Source: Paracoccus cavernae
Lineage (GTDB): Bacteria > Pseudomonadota > Alphaproteobacteria > Rhodobacterales > Rhodobacteraceae
Direction: 5' to 3'
Length of the DNA stretch: 64,000 nucleotides
Assembly (NCBI GenBank): GCA_030410095.1
Contig: JAUFRC010000001.1
Location: 2,182,501-2,246,500, forward strand
The notes beneath the pieces were generated by a model. It had not been told where the DNA came from, did no database searches, and worked only from the letters and a program-made list of their open reading frames with translations. Positions 9,752 through 19,143 of this stretch are shown in pieces (position 1 is the first letter of the stretch; every line of letters starts with the position of its first letter). The translations under genes and the position numbers were made by a program.

Positions 9752-10309
9752 TCACGCCAGTCCCCGCAGGCCGCAATAGCCATCCGGGTAGCGGTCCAGA
9801 TATTGCTGATGATCGTCCTCGGCCAGCCAATACGGACCGGCCGGAACGATTTCTGTGGTGATTTTCGGGAAACCCTCGACGGCGAGGCGGTTGTCGTAGT
9901 CGATTTTCGAGGCTTCGGCCAAAGCGCGCTGGTGATCGTTGGTATACATGATCACCGAACGGTACTGGTCGCCGACATCATTGCCCTGCCGGTTGCCCTG
10001 CGTCGGGTTGTGGTTTTCCCAGAAGATGCGCAGGAGCTGCTCGGTCGAGATGCGCGAGCTGTCGTAAACCAGACGCACGACCTCGGCATGGCCGGTGCCG
10101 CCGCCGCAGACCTCGCGGTAGCTCGGGTGGTCGACATGGCCGCCGTCGAAGCCGACCGAGGTCATGTAAACGCCGTCGAGCTGCCAGAACAGGCGCTCGA
10201 CACCCCAATAGCACCCCATCCCCAGAATGAGCTCGTCAAAGCCCGGAGGAACGGGAGCGTCAAGCGGTCTGTCGAAAATGCGGTGGAGCGGGGCTGTCAT
10301 GTCGAACAT
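9752..10309 (-). CDS. msrA: peptide methionine sulfoxide reductase MsrA
   Basis: MsrA reduces S-methionine sulfoxide in proteins. The 185-residue product carries the catalytic Cys33 in GMGCYWGVE. The usual motif is GCFWG, so Phe is replaced by Tyr here. Other family blocks are TSVGFDGGHVDHPSYREVC, GTGHAEVVRL, FWENHNPTQGNRQGNDVGDQY and a DDHQQYLDRYPDGYCG C-terminus. The start could be 10309 (MFDMTAPL) or 10300 (MTAPL). The frame is intact. It lies 34 bp upstream of prmA in the direction of transcription. Confidence 0.95.
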   Translation of the reverse strand: MFDMTAPLHRIFDRPLDAPVPPGFDELILGMGCYWGVERLFWQLDGVYMTSVGFDGGHVDHPSYREVCGGGTGHAEVVRLVYDSSRISTEQLLRIFWENHNPTQGNRQGNDVGDQYRSVIMYTNDHQRALAEASKIDYDNRLAVEGFPKITTEIVPAGPYWLAEDDHQQYLDRYPDGYCGLRGLA

Positions 10310-10539
10310 ATCCTTTCAGCGGTCGGTCCGGCGAGGCGGGCGGGCGGCGGTTGGTGTGGCGGTTGCTGTCGCCATCGCCGGCCGCGCGGCAATCGGGTCG
10401 GAACTCTTGTCCAATAGGTAAGGATTGGCCGGGCTTTCTACAACGTCCAAGAGCCGAACCGGTTGCGTGGCCCCCTTGCGGCCCGCCTCATGCGCGCCGA
10501 TCATGCGCCAAAGCACCGGAAAAAGCGGAATGCGAGGAT

Positions 10540-11526
10540 ATGATGCGCCAAGGCCCGAGAAACCTGATCACCGATGTCGCGGGCCTGCTGGTCGGCAATG
10601 CCGAGGATCACGCGCTGAAATCGGGCAGCACCGTCCTGACCGCAGAGCGGCCCTTTCGCGCCGCCGTCAGCATCATGGGCGGCTCGCCCGGAACACGTGA
10701 AACCGACCTGCTCGCCCCCGACAAGCTGGTGCAGGAGATCGACGCCTTGGTCCTTTCGGGCGGCTCGGCCTTCGGCCTCGACGCCTGTTCGGGCGTCATG
10801 GCGGGGCTGCGCGCCAAAGGGCGCGGCTTTGCCGTCGGGCCGGTGCAGGTTCCGATCGTACCGGGCGCGATCGTCTTCGACCTGCTCAACGGCGGCGACA
10901 AGGGCTGGGACGAGAGCCCCTATGCCGCGCTTGGAAGGCGCGCCTTCGACGGCGCCCGACCGGAGTTTTCCATCGGCACGGCGGGGGCCGGAACCGGCGC
11001 GATGACCGGCAACTGGAAAGGCGGGCTCGGCTCGGCCTCGACGGTGCTCGAAGACGGCACGACCGTTGGCGCTTTGGTCGTCGTCAATGCGCTGGGTTCG
11101 GTCACCGCGCCCTCGGGGCAGTTCTGGGCCGCCCCTTGGGAGCTCGGCTCGGAGTTCGGCGGGCTGGGCCTCGGCGGACCCTTTGATGCCGGACACGAGC
11201 CGCAACCGCTCAAACGTCTGGGCGAGGCCACGACCATCGCCATCGTCGCGACCGATGCCGATCTCGACAAAGCGGGGCTCTTGCGCATGGCGACGGCGGC
11301 GCAGGACGGCATGGCGCGCGCAATCGTGCCCTCGCATACGCCGATCGACGGCGATCTGGTCTTCGCGGTCTCGACCGGCGCACGCGCGCTCGGCGACCCC
11401 ATGCCCGAGGCCTTCCGCATCGGCCATGCCGCCGCCACGACGCTCGCACGCGCCATTGCACGCGCCGTCCATGCCGCCGAAAGCCGCGAGGGCGATCTGC
11501 AACCCGTCTGGCAGACCCGTGCGTGA
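10540..11526 (+). CDS. P1 family peptidase (DmpA-type L-aminopeptidase/D-esterase)
   Basis: This is an N-terminal-nucleophile hydrolase of the DmpA/P1 family, which self-cleaves into two chains and removes N-terminal residues from peptides. The 328 residues begin MMRQGPRNLITDVAGLLVGN and include ALVLSGGSAFGLDA, AGAGTGAMTGNWKGGLGSAS and LVVVNALGSV. The frame is open to 10351, but the upstream part is low-complexity, so I use the ATG at 10540 after GCGAGG. The frame is intact. It lies 62 bp before gabD, possibly in one unit. Substrate unknown. Confidence 0.88.
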   Translation: MMRQGPRNLITDVAGLLVGNAEDHALKSGSTVLTAERPFRAAVSIMGGSPGTRETDLLAPDKLVQEIDALVLSGGSAFGLDACSGVMAGLRAKGRGFAVGPVQVPIVPGAIVFDLLNGGDKGWDESPYAALGRRAFDGARPEFSIGTAGAGTGAMTGNWKGGLGSASTVLEDGTTVGALVVVNALGSVTAPSGQFWAAPWELGSEFGGLGLGGPFDAGHEPQPLKRLGEATTIAIVATDADLDKAGLLRMATAAQDGMARAIVPSHTPIDGDLVFAVSTGARALGDPMPEAFRIGHAAATTLARAIARAVHAAESREGDLQPVWQTRA

Positions 11527-11588
11527 AACTGGACAAGCCCGCGCCACTTTGCTCTGCTGGCGCAAATCCAGCCGCCAAGGAAGCCCGC

Positions 11589-13057
11589 ATGACTGCCGCC
11601 GACCTGTTGAGATCCTCGCTCAAAGACCCTCGCTGCTTGAAACCCGCGCCTATGTTGCGGGTGAGTGGGTGGATGCGGCGGACGGCAAGACCTTTGCCGT
11701 GACCAACCCCGCCACCGGCGAGACCATTGCCGAGGTCGCCGATATGGCCCGCGCCGATGTCACCCGCGCGATTGCCGCCGCCCATGTAGCGATGAAGGAT
11801 TGGGCCGCCCGCCCCGCCAAGGAACGCGCCAATATCCTGCGCCGCTGGTTCGATCTGATGATGGCAAACCAGGACGATCTTGGCCGCATTCTGACCGCCG
11901 AACAGGGCAAGCCGCTGCCCGAAGCCAAGGGCGAGATCGCTTACGGCGCAAGCTTCATCGAATGGTTCGCCGAAGAGGCCAAGCGCATCTACGGCGAGAC
12001 CATCCCCGGCCACGCCTCGGACAAACGCCTCAGCGTGATCCGCCAGCCGATCGGGGTTGTAGGCTCGATCACGCCGTGGAACTTTCCCAATGCGATGATC
12101 ACCCGCAAATGCGGCCCCGCTTTGGCGGCGGGCTGCGGCTTTGTCGGGCGTCCCGCATCGGAAACCCCGCTCTCGGCCTTGGCCATCGCGGTTTTGGGCG
12201 AACGCGCGGGCCTGCCAGCGGGGATCTTCAGCATGGTGCCCTCGTCGCGCTCCTCCGAGGTCGGCAAGGAGTTCTGCGAGAACCCGCTGGTGCGCAAGCT
12301 GACCTTCACCGGCTCGACCGAAGTAGGCCGCATCCTGCTGCGCCAAGCTGCCGAACAAGTGCTGAAATGCTCGATGGAGCTGGGCGGCAACGCGCCTTTC
12401 ATCGTCTTCGACGACGCCGATCTTGATGCGGCGGTCGAAGGCGCGATGGCCTCGAAATACCGCAACAACGGCCAGACCTGCGTCTGCGCGAACCGCATCT
12501 ATGTCCAGTCGGGCGTCTATGACGCTTTCGCCGACAAGCTCGCGGCGGCTGTCGAAAAGCTGCGCGTCGGCAACGGGATGGAGGCGGGCGTGACCACCGG
12601 CCCGCTGATCAATCAGGCCGCCGTCGAAAAGGTCGAGGAGCATATCGAGGATGCGCTCGGCAAGGGCGGAAAGGTGCTGACCGGCGGCAAGCCCAAGGGC
12701 GGCCTGTTCTTCGAGCCGACCGTGATCACCGGCGTGACGGATGCGATGCTGGTCGCGACCGAAGAAACCTTCGGCCCGCTGGCGCCCTTGTTCAAGTTCG
12801 AGACCGAGGCCGAAGCGATCGAGCGCGCCAATGCCACGATCTTCGGGCTGGCCTCTTACTTCTACGCCCGCGACATCGGACGGATCACGCGGGTCCAAGA
12901 GGGCCTCGAATACGGCATCGTCGGCGTGAACACCGGCCTGATTTCGACCGAGGTCGCGCCGTTTGGCGGCGTCAAGCAATCGGGGCTTGGCCGCGAGGGA
13001 TCGCGCCACGGGATCGAGGATTATCTCGAGATGAAATACATCTGCCTGTCGATCTGA
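11589..13057 (+). CDS. gabD: NAD(P)-dependent succinate-semialdehyde dehydrogenase
   Basis: It oxidises succinate semialdehyde to succinate (GABA catabolism or general aldehyde clearance). The 489-residue aldehyde dehydrogenase has TPWNFPNAMITRK, FTGSTEVGRILL, the catalytic Glu in MELGGNAPF and the catalytic Cys in NNGQTCVCANR. The C-terminus PFGGVKQSGLGREGSRHGI and YICLSI are typical of GabD. The ATG at 11589 (MTAADLL) is out of frame with the body; one C lost in the run at 11627-11629 (KDP|SLLETRAY) explains it. The adjacent Cys (C-V-C) is also typical of GabD-type enzymes and suggests redox sensitivity. Confidence 0.9.
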
Positions 13058-13376
13058 CCACAGGCGTCAGGCCGGACAATGCGGGATCGTTGCCAAAGCG
13101 ACTGGCGGCGACCCCGAACCGGACCCTTTTCGGGGCGATGACCTATCGGAGCAGCCCCGCCCCACGGAACGATCACCGCAAACGCCGGCTGCACGCCATC
13201 CGGCGGGAACATTCTGCTGCAAACGGGAAAGACGTTCTGCCGGCCCGAGGGGCGGCGGGCCTGACCGTCACACCGGTCAACGCCATGCCCTTGCCGGACA
13301 AAGTGTCGTGCTTTGGGCGACCAGCGACTGATCGCCCAAAGATTGTCTGGGGCCCTCAGGGGACCCCGACCGCCGA
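13058..13376. other. intergenic stretch with two inverted repeats, no gene seen
   Basis: No convincing coding sequence lies between the convergent gabD and TrcR genes. A perfect 10-bp inverted repeat (CTTTGGGCGA at 13311-13320 with TCGCCCAAAG at 13332-13341) is followed by a GGGGCCCTCAGGGGACCCC hairpin, about 40 bp past the TrcR stop on its strand. These probably terminate or stabilise one or both messages. Confidence 0.6.
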
Positions 13377-14128
13377 TCAGCGGCGGTCGTCCTCGTCTTC
13401 ATCCTCGTCATCCGCATCGGGCAGATTGAAGAAGCTGTCGGCATCAAGCTCGGGTTCGGGCTTGTCCTCTTCGTCGCGCGAGAGGCTGAAGGTCTCGAGA
13501 CCGGCCATCGAGGACGGCAGGCGCGGCTCTTCGCCCATGGCGAGCGAAGCCTCGGTGCTGACCAGTTTGCGACGCTCGTCGTCGGTCATCACATCACCGG
13601 CGGCCGCATGTTTCTTGGCGGCTTTCTGGACGGCCGCATCCAGTTCGGACTGGCGGCACAGACCCAAAGCGACCGGATCGATCGGGGTGATGTTCTGGAT
13701 GTTCCAATGGGTCCGGTCGCGGATCGAGGCGATCGTCGGCTTGGTCGTACCGACCAGTTTGGCGATCTGCGATCCGCAAGCTCGGGGTGGAACTTGACCA
13801 GCCACAAGATCGCGGCGGGGCGGTCCTGACGCTTGGACAACGGCGTGTAACGCGGGCCGCGGCGCTTTTCTTCGCCTTCGGCTGCGGGGTTGTGCTTGAG
13901 ACGAAGCTTGTAGATCGGGCTTTTCTGGCCCTTCTCGATCTCGCTCTCGTCAAGCTGGTTCGACGCGATCGGGTCGAAGCCCTTCACGCCGACGGCAACA
14001 TCACCATCGGCAATGCCCTGAACCTCAAGCTCGTGCATGCCGACGAAATCCGCAATCTGCTTGAAGCTCAGCGTCGTATTGTCGACCAGCCAAACTGCGG
14101 TGGCCTTGGCCATCAGCGGCTTGCTCAT
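13377..14128 (-). CDS. TrcR/DUF1013 family regulator
   Basis: This is the alphaproteobacterial DUF1013 family, annotated as cell-cycle transcriptional regulator TrcR. The product begins MSKPLMAKATAVWLVDNTTL with an HTH-like SFKQIADFVGMHELEVQGIA. A second HTH-like block is QIAKLVGTTKPTIASIRDRT, then HWNIQNITPIDPVALGLC. The tail is very acidic (DADDEDEDEDD). One lost base near 13773 (HPELAD|AQIAKLVG) splits it; repaired it is 250 residues. It is divergent from the RNase T2 gene. The exact role is known only by family. Confidence 0.88.
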
Positions 14129-14289
14129 CTGTGTCTCCTTCGCAATAACTCTTTAGGCCGGAAAACGGCTTTTGGCGGGCGCCATTCCATTTTCAGTGGG
14201 GGAATTGACATGACATATACTGAGTTTCATGCGCCCGATAAAGCCCGAATCTCATGGTCAAGAGCAAAGCCGGCGACTAGGTTCGCGAT

Positions 14290-14943
14290 ATGAAAGCCCT
14301 GATCCGCACCCTTGTCGCGACCGCCTGCCTCGCGCTCGCCCTGCCCGCCACAGCGCAAGACCGCCGCCAAAACCGCGCCGGAGAATTCGATTACTATGTG
14401 CTCGCGCTCAGCTGGGCCCCGAGCTGGTGCCGCAATGCGCGCGATACCCGCGACAGCAATTCCTGCGATCGCGGCCGCAAGGCGGGCTTCACCGTCCACG
14501 GACTTTGGCCCCAGTTCGAACAGGGCTGGCCCAAAGACTGCCCGACAACAGCCTCCGGCCCCAGCCGCAGACAAAGCCGCGAGATGGTCGATATCATGGG
14601 CTCCTCCGGCCTCGCATGGTACCAATGGCGCAAACACGGCAGCTGCTCCGGCCTTTCGGCGCCGCAGTATTACGAGACCATCCGCCAGGCCCGCGCAGCC
14701 ATCATCATCCCCGAGATTTTTGCGCAACTCGACCGCGACGTCTCGCTTCCGGCCAAAGTGCTCGAGGATGCCTTTATCGAAGCAAACCCCGATCTGACGC
14801 GCAACGGGATCACCGTGACCTGTCAGGGCCGCGACATCCAGGAGGTCAGGATCTGCCTGACCAAGGATCTCGAACCGCGCGCTTGCGCGCCCGATACGCG
14901 GCGTGATTGCACCCGCAGCATGCTGATGTCCCCGCCACTCTGA
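14290..14943 (+). CDS. secreted ribonuclease T2 family protein
   Basis: It is a periplasmic or secreted RNase of 217 residues with an N-terminal signal peptide (MKALIRTLVATACLALALPATAQ). The first catalytic segment is FTVHGLWPQFEQGW, carrying the first catalytic His. The second is WYQWRKHGSCSG with Lys and the second His. The Glu that usually precedes the Trp in this segment appears to be Gln here, which could alter catalysis. Cysteines for the family disulfides are present. The frame is intact, and it is divergent from the TrcR gene. Confidence 0.92.
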   Translation: MKALIRTLVATACLALALPATAQDRRQNRAGEFDYYVLALSWAPSWCRNARDTRDSNSCDRGRKAGFTVHGLWPQFEQGWPKDCPTTASGPSRRQSREMVDIMGSSGLAWYQWRKHGSCSGLSAPQYYETIRQARAAIIIPEIFAQLDRDVSLPAKVLEDAFIEANPDLTRNGITVTCQGRDIQEVRICLTKDLEPRACAPDTRRDCTRSMLMSPPL

Positions 14944-14954
14944 GCCGCCCGTTC

Positions 14955-15174
14955 CTTTGCCTCCGGCGGGGATATTTCGGCATGAAAGATCATGGCACAA
15001 AGAAGCACACACCCTGCCCGGGGGCCGTGGCCAGGGTGTGGCATCTTCCATGACGGCCATCGGCGTCCCCGCCTGTACCGTAGCCCCACCATGGCGGACA
15101 AAGGTTGACGCGCGCTTAACGCCAGCAGGTTTTTCGGTCTCTTTCATGCCGAAATATCCCCGCCGGAGGCAAAG
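14955..15174. repeat. 35-bp perfect inverted repeat flanking a 150-bp hairpin-bearing spacer
   Basis: The sequence 14955-14989 (begins CTTTGCCTCCGG, ends CATGAAAGA) is present as its exact reverse complement at 15140-15174. The 150-bp spacer holds a further hairpin, CACACCCTG...CAGGGTGTG near 15020. It separates the convergent RNase T2 and quinone oxidoreductase genes. A CCTCCGGCGGGGATATTT-like core is, as I recall, common in Rhodobacteraceae intergenic regions, so this may be a REP/MITE-like element or a paired terminator. No transposase is visible. Confidence 0.8.
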
Positions 15175-15216
15175 AGCCGCGCCGGCACGCGGCGCGGTGC
15201 CGCTCGGGTCGCCGCT

Positions 15217-16198
15217 TTACTCCGCGACCTTGAGCATGATCTTTCCGATATGCTGGCCTTCCTCCATATGGGCATGGGCCTTGGCCGCGTCCGCCAGCGC
15301 ATATTCGCTGTCGATCAGCGGCCGGACCTGACCATGTTCGATGAGCGGCCAGAGGTCGCGCAAAGCTCGCGCGCGATCGCCGCTTTGGCCGCATCCGATT
15401 GCGGGCGCAGCGTCGAGCCGGTCACCGTCAGACGCCGCATCATGATCGGGGCAAAGTTCATCTCTGCCTTCGCGCCGCCGAGGAAGGCGATCATCACCAG
15501 ACGGCCGTCATCATCAAGCGCCTTGATATTGCGGGCAATATAGCTGCCTCCCACCATATCGAGGATCAGATTGGCGCCGCCAGCCTGACGCATGATCGCG
15601 ACGAAATCCTCGCTGCGGTAGTTGATCGCCTGTGCGCCCAGCCTTTCGCAGGCCGCACATTTCTGGACGGTCCCCGCCGTGGCCCAGACCCTCGCGCCAA
15701 GCGCGCGCAATCTGGATCGCCATCGTGCCGATCCCCGAGGTGCCGCCATGAACCAAGAACCGCTCGCCCGCCTTCAGCCCGCCGCGCATCACCACATTGG
15801 ACCAGACGGTAAAGGCGGTCTCGGGCAGGCCGCCGCCTCGCGCAGCCCGAGGCCATGCGGGATCGGCAAAGCGTGATCGGCAGGGCAGAGAACATATTCC
15901 GCATAGCCGCCGCCCGGCAGGAGGGCGCAGACGGCATCGCCCTCGCGCCACTGGGTCACGCCCGGCCCGACCGCAACGACATGGCCCGAGCACTCCAGAC
16001 CGGGCAGGTCCGAGGCCCTGCCGGAGGCGCGTAATGCCCCGCGCGTTGCAGCACATCGGGGCGGTTCACCCCTGCCCAGGCGGTACGGATCAGGATCTGG
16101 CCATGGCCCGCGACCGGCACAGGCCGCTCGACCAACTTGAGCACATCCGCCGCGCCCGGGCCCGAGATCTCGACGGCTTTCATCATCATCGGAAGCAT
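15217..16198 (-). CDS. NAD(P)H-quinone oxidoreductase (zinc-free MDR, PIG3-like)
   Basis: This is a medium-chain dehydrogenase/reductase of the quinone oxidoreductase family, about 328 residues when repaired. Blocks are MKAVEISGPGAADVLKLVER, WAGVNRPDVLQRAGHY, LPGLECSGHVVAVG, AFTVWSNVVMRGGLKAGE, FLVHGGTSGIGTMAIQIA (nucleotide binding) and IDSEYALADAAKAHAHME. No zinc-ligand cysteines occur. At least four frame breaks (about 16015, 15835, 15712, 15375) fit single-base losses. The start at 16198 (MLPMMMKAV) has GGAGGG 4 nt upstream and overlaps the COQ9 stop (TGATG). Confidence 0.88.
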
Positions 16199-16899
16199 CA
16201 AGCCCTCCTGCATTGTCTTGGGCGGCGGGCTCGACCTTGTCGGCGGGCCGGATGCGGCCGGGCAGCATGCGCTCGGCCGGTTTGCGGATCCATCCGGTCG
16301 CGAGATCGCCAAGCATTGCAACGCCGGGCAGCTTGCGCGCAAAGCTCTTGATGCCCTCGAAGCGCATTACGCCCTCGATGCGGCGATCGAGAAAGGCGCG
16401 CGTTCCCGCCAGATCGGGAGTCGTCGCCCAGCCAGTAAAGTGCGGTCGCGCCGTAAACCGCCGAAAGCGTCGCACGTTTGGAGTACCAGTTCACATCCTG
16501 CGAGCTGTCGCCCAAACCGTCCCAGACCGCATCCGCCGTCTCCCACAGCAGCTTCGCGCCGAGCGCCGCATGTTGGGGCAGCGCCAGAACCGCCGCGCCG
16601 CCGCGCACCAGCTCGCGATCGGCGATCTCGAGGCGGTACATCACCGCTTGCGTGATCTTGTCGCGAAAGCGCCCCGTCGCGCCGCCGTCCGCCAGCCAGT
16701 CGCGCAAGGCGGCATCGCCCTGCCGGTGATAGGCCGCCGCGAGATCGGCGCCGCCCTGCGGCAGATAGACCCGCGCCAGATCGGGAGGCATCGCCAGATC
16801 GCGCGCCGCCGCCATGATCGCCTTGTCGTTCATGCCGTCGAAGATCGCGTGACCCAAAGCGGCCTCGATGAGCTTTTCCTTATCGGTCCTGATCGCCAT
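16198..16899 (-). CDS. COQ9 family ubiquinone biosynthesis protein
   Basis: COQ9 proteins are TetR-fold lipid-binding factors that assist the COQ7 hydroxylation step in ubiquinone synthesis. Recognisable parts are ALGHAIFDGMNDKAIMAAARDL, DRELVRGGAAVLALPQHAAL, the family core WETADAVWDGLGDSSQDVNW YSKRATLSAVYGATALYWLG and DRRIEGVMRFEGIKSF. The ATG at 16899 (MAIRTDKEKL) has GGAGAG just upstream. Two bases lost near 16425 (GDDS|PDLAGTRAF) and one near the end explain the frame changes. Its stop overlaps the oxidoreductase start, so the two are coupled. Confidence 0.88.
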   Translation of the reverse strand: MAIRTDKEKLIEAALGHAIFDGMNDKAIMAAARDLAMPPDLARVYLPQGGADLAAAYHRQGDAALRDWLADGGATGRFRDKITQAVMYRLEIADRELVRGGAAVLALPQHAALGAKLLWETADAVWDGLGDSSQDVNWYSKRATLSAVYGATALYWLGDDSRSGGNARLSRSPHRGRNALRGHQELCAQAARRCNAWRSRDRMDPQTGRAHAARPHPARRQGRARRPRQCRRA

Positions 16900-17023
16900 C
16901 AAGCTCTCCACTATGCTGCTGCCCCGGCCCGAAGCAAATTCTGGACAAAGCCTATTTGCCCTGCTATCAGGCCGCGACCTGCAATTCTGCTCAACTCTAA
17001 CCTAGGAAGGTGGTGACAACCAC

Positions 17024-17228
17024 ATGCAGGTAAGTGTTCGTGACAATAACGTCGAACAGGCACTTCGCGCTCTGAAGAAGAAACTTCAGCGTGAGGGGGT
17101 TTTCGTGAAATGAAGCTCAAGCAGCATTTCGAGAAACCGTCGGTCAAGAAAGCCCGTGAAAAGGCCGAGGCCGTGCGCCGTGCCCGTAAGCTGGCACGCA
17201 AAAAGCGCAACGCGAAGGCGCGCTGTAA
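17024..17228 (+). CDS. rpsU: 30S ribosomal protein S21
   Basis: S21 is a small-subunit protein of 68 residues. [39 protein letters not shown] and the basic [19 protein letters not shown] stretch are diagnostic. Two single-base losses break the frame, at about 17104 (a C in TTTTCG) and about 17212 (a G after AAAAAG); with both restored it ends in AQREGAL and TAA at 17226-17228. A strong ribosome-binding region (AGGAAGGTGG) lies about 10 nt upstream. A terminator follows. Confidence 0.95.
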
Positions 17229-17260
17229 GTCGTCCGTCTGCCGGATGGCAGCCTTTGGAC

Positions 17261-17293
17261 AAAACCCCGACCTTCGTGTCGGGGGTTTTTCTT
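17261..17293. terminator. bidirectional terminator after rpsU
   Basis: AAAACCCCGAC (17261-17271) pairs with GTCGGGGGTTTTTC. It lies between the convergent rpsU and Lrp-type regulator genes, with a T-run available on both strands. Confidence 0.88.
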
Positions 17294-17317
17294 TTCCGGC
17301 CAAGCCGTTGCAGGAAA

Positions 17318-17787
17318 TCAGAAGGGCAGTGCCGTGGTAAAGGCGACGCGGCGCAACGAGAAAGACGAATGCAGCTGTGCCACGCCGGGAAGCTTTGCCA
17401 AGCGCTGGCGGTGGATCCGCGCGAAATCGTCGGTATCCTGCGCCACGACCTTGAGCAGATAGTCAGCCGAGCCCGCCATGAGATGGCACTCGAGCACATC
17501 GGGAATGGTGCGCACCGCCCGCTCGAAAGCTTCGAGCAGCTCGTCGGCCTGACCCGATAGCGTGATCTCGACGAAGACGGTGGTGGGACGCTCCATCTTG
17601 CGGGCGTCGAGCAGGGCGACATAGCCGCTGATGATTCCTCTTCCTCGAGGCGCTGGACGCGGCGATGGCAGGCGCTTGGCGACAGGCTGACTTTCTGCGC
17701 CAGCTCCGCATTGGTGATCCGGCCTTCCTTTTGAAGTGCAGCCAGAATGCGCCGATCGATTGCGTCTATTTCCAATTTTGTCACCAT
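17318..17787 (-). CDS. Lrp/AsnC-family regulator, probable AldR of alanine dehydrogenase
   Basis: This is a feast/famine transcription regulator of 156 residues. It has an N-terminal winged HTH ([40 protein letters not shown]) and a C-terminal RAM/AsnC ligand-binding domain ([46 protein letters not shown]). One G lost near 17637 ([13 protein letters not shown]) breaks the frame. It is divergent from ald across 148 bp, the usual arrangement for Lrp-type activators of alanine dehydrogenase, so it probably senses alanine and controls ald. Confidence 0.87.
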
Positions 17788-17935
17788 TTCTTTCGTCAGA
17801 ACGCATCATTGCCGAATTGTGTCCCATTTTCAACCATTTCAGACCATTGTTTAGCAAGATTATTCGTTGAATTTGGGCGAAAGCTGATCTCTAAGCCTGC
17901 GTTCACAGGCCCTCGCGGATCAAGGAGAATTGGCG
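17788..17935. promoter_or_regulatory. divergent promoter/operator region between the Lrp-type gene and ald
   Basis: This 148-bp gap is clearly AT-richer than the flanking genes and contains repeated CCATTT/ACCATT motifs. Both start codons face outward, so both promoters and the regulator binding sites should lie here. I cannot define the individual boxes. The ald ribosome-binding site AGGAG sits at 17923-17927. Confidence 0.5.
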
Positions 17936-19054
17936 ATGAAGATCGGTTGCCCCAAGGAAATCAAACCTCAGGAATTTCGCGTCGGGATGACGCCGGATGC
18001 GGTTCGCGAAGCGGTCATGCACGGCCACGAGGTTCTGGTCAGATCGGGCGCGGGCATCGGTTCGGGCTTTGCCGATGCCGATTACACCGCAGCCGGTGCG
18101 CGCCTCATCGCCGATGCCGCCAGCCTGTACGGCGAGGCCGAGCTGATCGTGAAGGTCAAGGAACCCCAGCCGCAAGAGCGCGCCCTGCTGCGCCGCGGCC
18201 AGATCCTCTTTGCCTATCTCCATCTCGCGCCCGATCCCGAACAGACCAAGGATCTTCTGGCCTCGGGCATCACCGCCATCGCCTACGAGACCGTGACCGA
18301 CAGCCGCGGCGGCCTGCCGCTGCTCGCGCCCATGTCCGAAGTGGCGGGCCGTCTGGCGCCGCAGGTCGGCTCGTGGACGCTGCAGAAGGCCAATGGCGGC
18401 TCGGGCATCCTGCTTGGCGGCGTGCCGGGTGTCAGCCCGGGCGAAGTGCTGATCATCGGCGGCGGCGTCGTCGGAGCGGCTGCAGCGCGGGTTGCGGTCG
18501 GCATGGGTGCGACGGTCACGGTGCTCGACCGTTCGCTGACGCGCCTGTCCTATCTCGACGATCTTTTCATGGGCCGTTTGACGACCCGCTATGCGACCGC
18601 CGCGGCCGTGGCCGAGCAGCTGACCCGTGCCGATCTGGTGGTGGGTGCCGTTCTGGTGCCGGGAGCGGCTGCGCCCAAGCTCGTGACCCGCGCGCAGCTT
18701 TCGACGATGAAGCCCGGCTCGGCTTTGGTCGATGTCGCCATCGATCAGGGCGGCTGTTTCGAGACTTCGCGTCCGACCACCCATCAGGATCCGATCTACG
18801 AGGTCGACGGCATCCTGCATTACTGCGTGGCCAATATGCCCGGTGCCGTGGCGCGGACCTCGGCGCGCGCGCTCGGCAATGCCACCCTGCCCTTCCTGCT
18901 CGCTTTGGCCGACAAGGGCTGGCGTCAGGCGATCGCCGATGACGCGCATCTGCGCGCGGGGCTTGCGGTCGATGACGGCCGGCTGACCTCGCCGCCGGTC
19001 GGCGCGGCGCTGGGTCTGCCCGCGATCACACCCGATCAGGTGCTGGCCGGCTAA
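17936..19054 (+). CDS. ald: alanine dehydrogenase
   Basis: It is an NAD-dependent L-alanine/pyruvate interconverting enzyme, 372 residues, intact. The catalytic lysine lies in VKVKEPQ (K75) and His96 in FAYLHLAPD. The Rossmann motif [18 protein letters not shown] and [20 protein letters not shown] are also present. The ATG at 17936 ([10 protein letters not shown]) is supported by AGGAG 8 nt upstream; a TTG six bases earlier is less likely. Control by the divergent Lrp-type regulator is inferred. Confidence 0.97.
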   Translation: MKIGCPKEIKPQEFRVGMTPDAVREAVMHGHEVLVRSGAGIGSGFADADYTAAGARLIADAASLYGEAELIVKVKEPQPQERALLRRGQILFAYLHLAPDPEQTKDLLASGITAIAYETVTDSRGGLPLLAPMSEVAGRLAPQVGSWTLQKANGGSGILLGGVPGVSPGEVLIIGGGVVGAAAARVAVGMGATVTVLDRSLTRLSYLDDLFMGRLTTRYATAAAVAEQLTRADLVVGAVLVPGAAAPKLVTRAQLSTMKPGSALVDVAIDQGGCFETSRPTTHQDPIYEVDGILHYCVANMPGAVARTSARALGNATLPFLLALADKGWRQAIADDAHLRAGLAVDDGRLTSPPVGAALGLPAITPDQVLAG

Positions 19055-19080
19055 GGCCGCGTGACCTTTGGACCAAAGGA

Positions 19081-19110
19081 AACGGCGCCCCGAAAGGGCG
19101 CCGTTTTTCG
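19081..19110. terminator. bidirectional terminator between ald and mscL
   Basis: A 10-bp perfect stem, AACGGCGCCC (19081-19090) and GGGCGCCGTT, closes a 5-nt loop and is followed by TTTTTCGTTT, 27 bp after the ald stop. Confidence 0.88.
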
Positions 19111-19143
19111 TTTCGGTCATCCATCCCCAAATGGGACGCGACG

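Noticed and set aside
11210..13009. 599-residue open frame on the minus strand
   Set aside because: It is antisense to the clearly recognised gabD, has no motifs, and such frames are expected opposite GC-rich coding sequence.
17024..17228. rpsU (and similarly rpmI, pheT, gpmI, leuC) as true pseudogenes
   Set aside because: Essential single-copy genes broken only by one- or two-base losses in runs are better explained as sequence errors.
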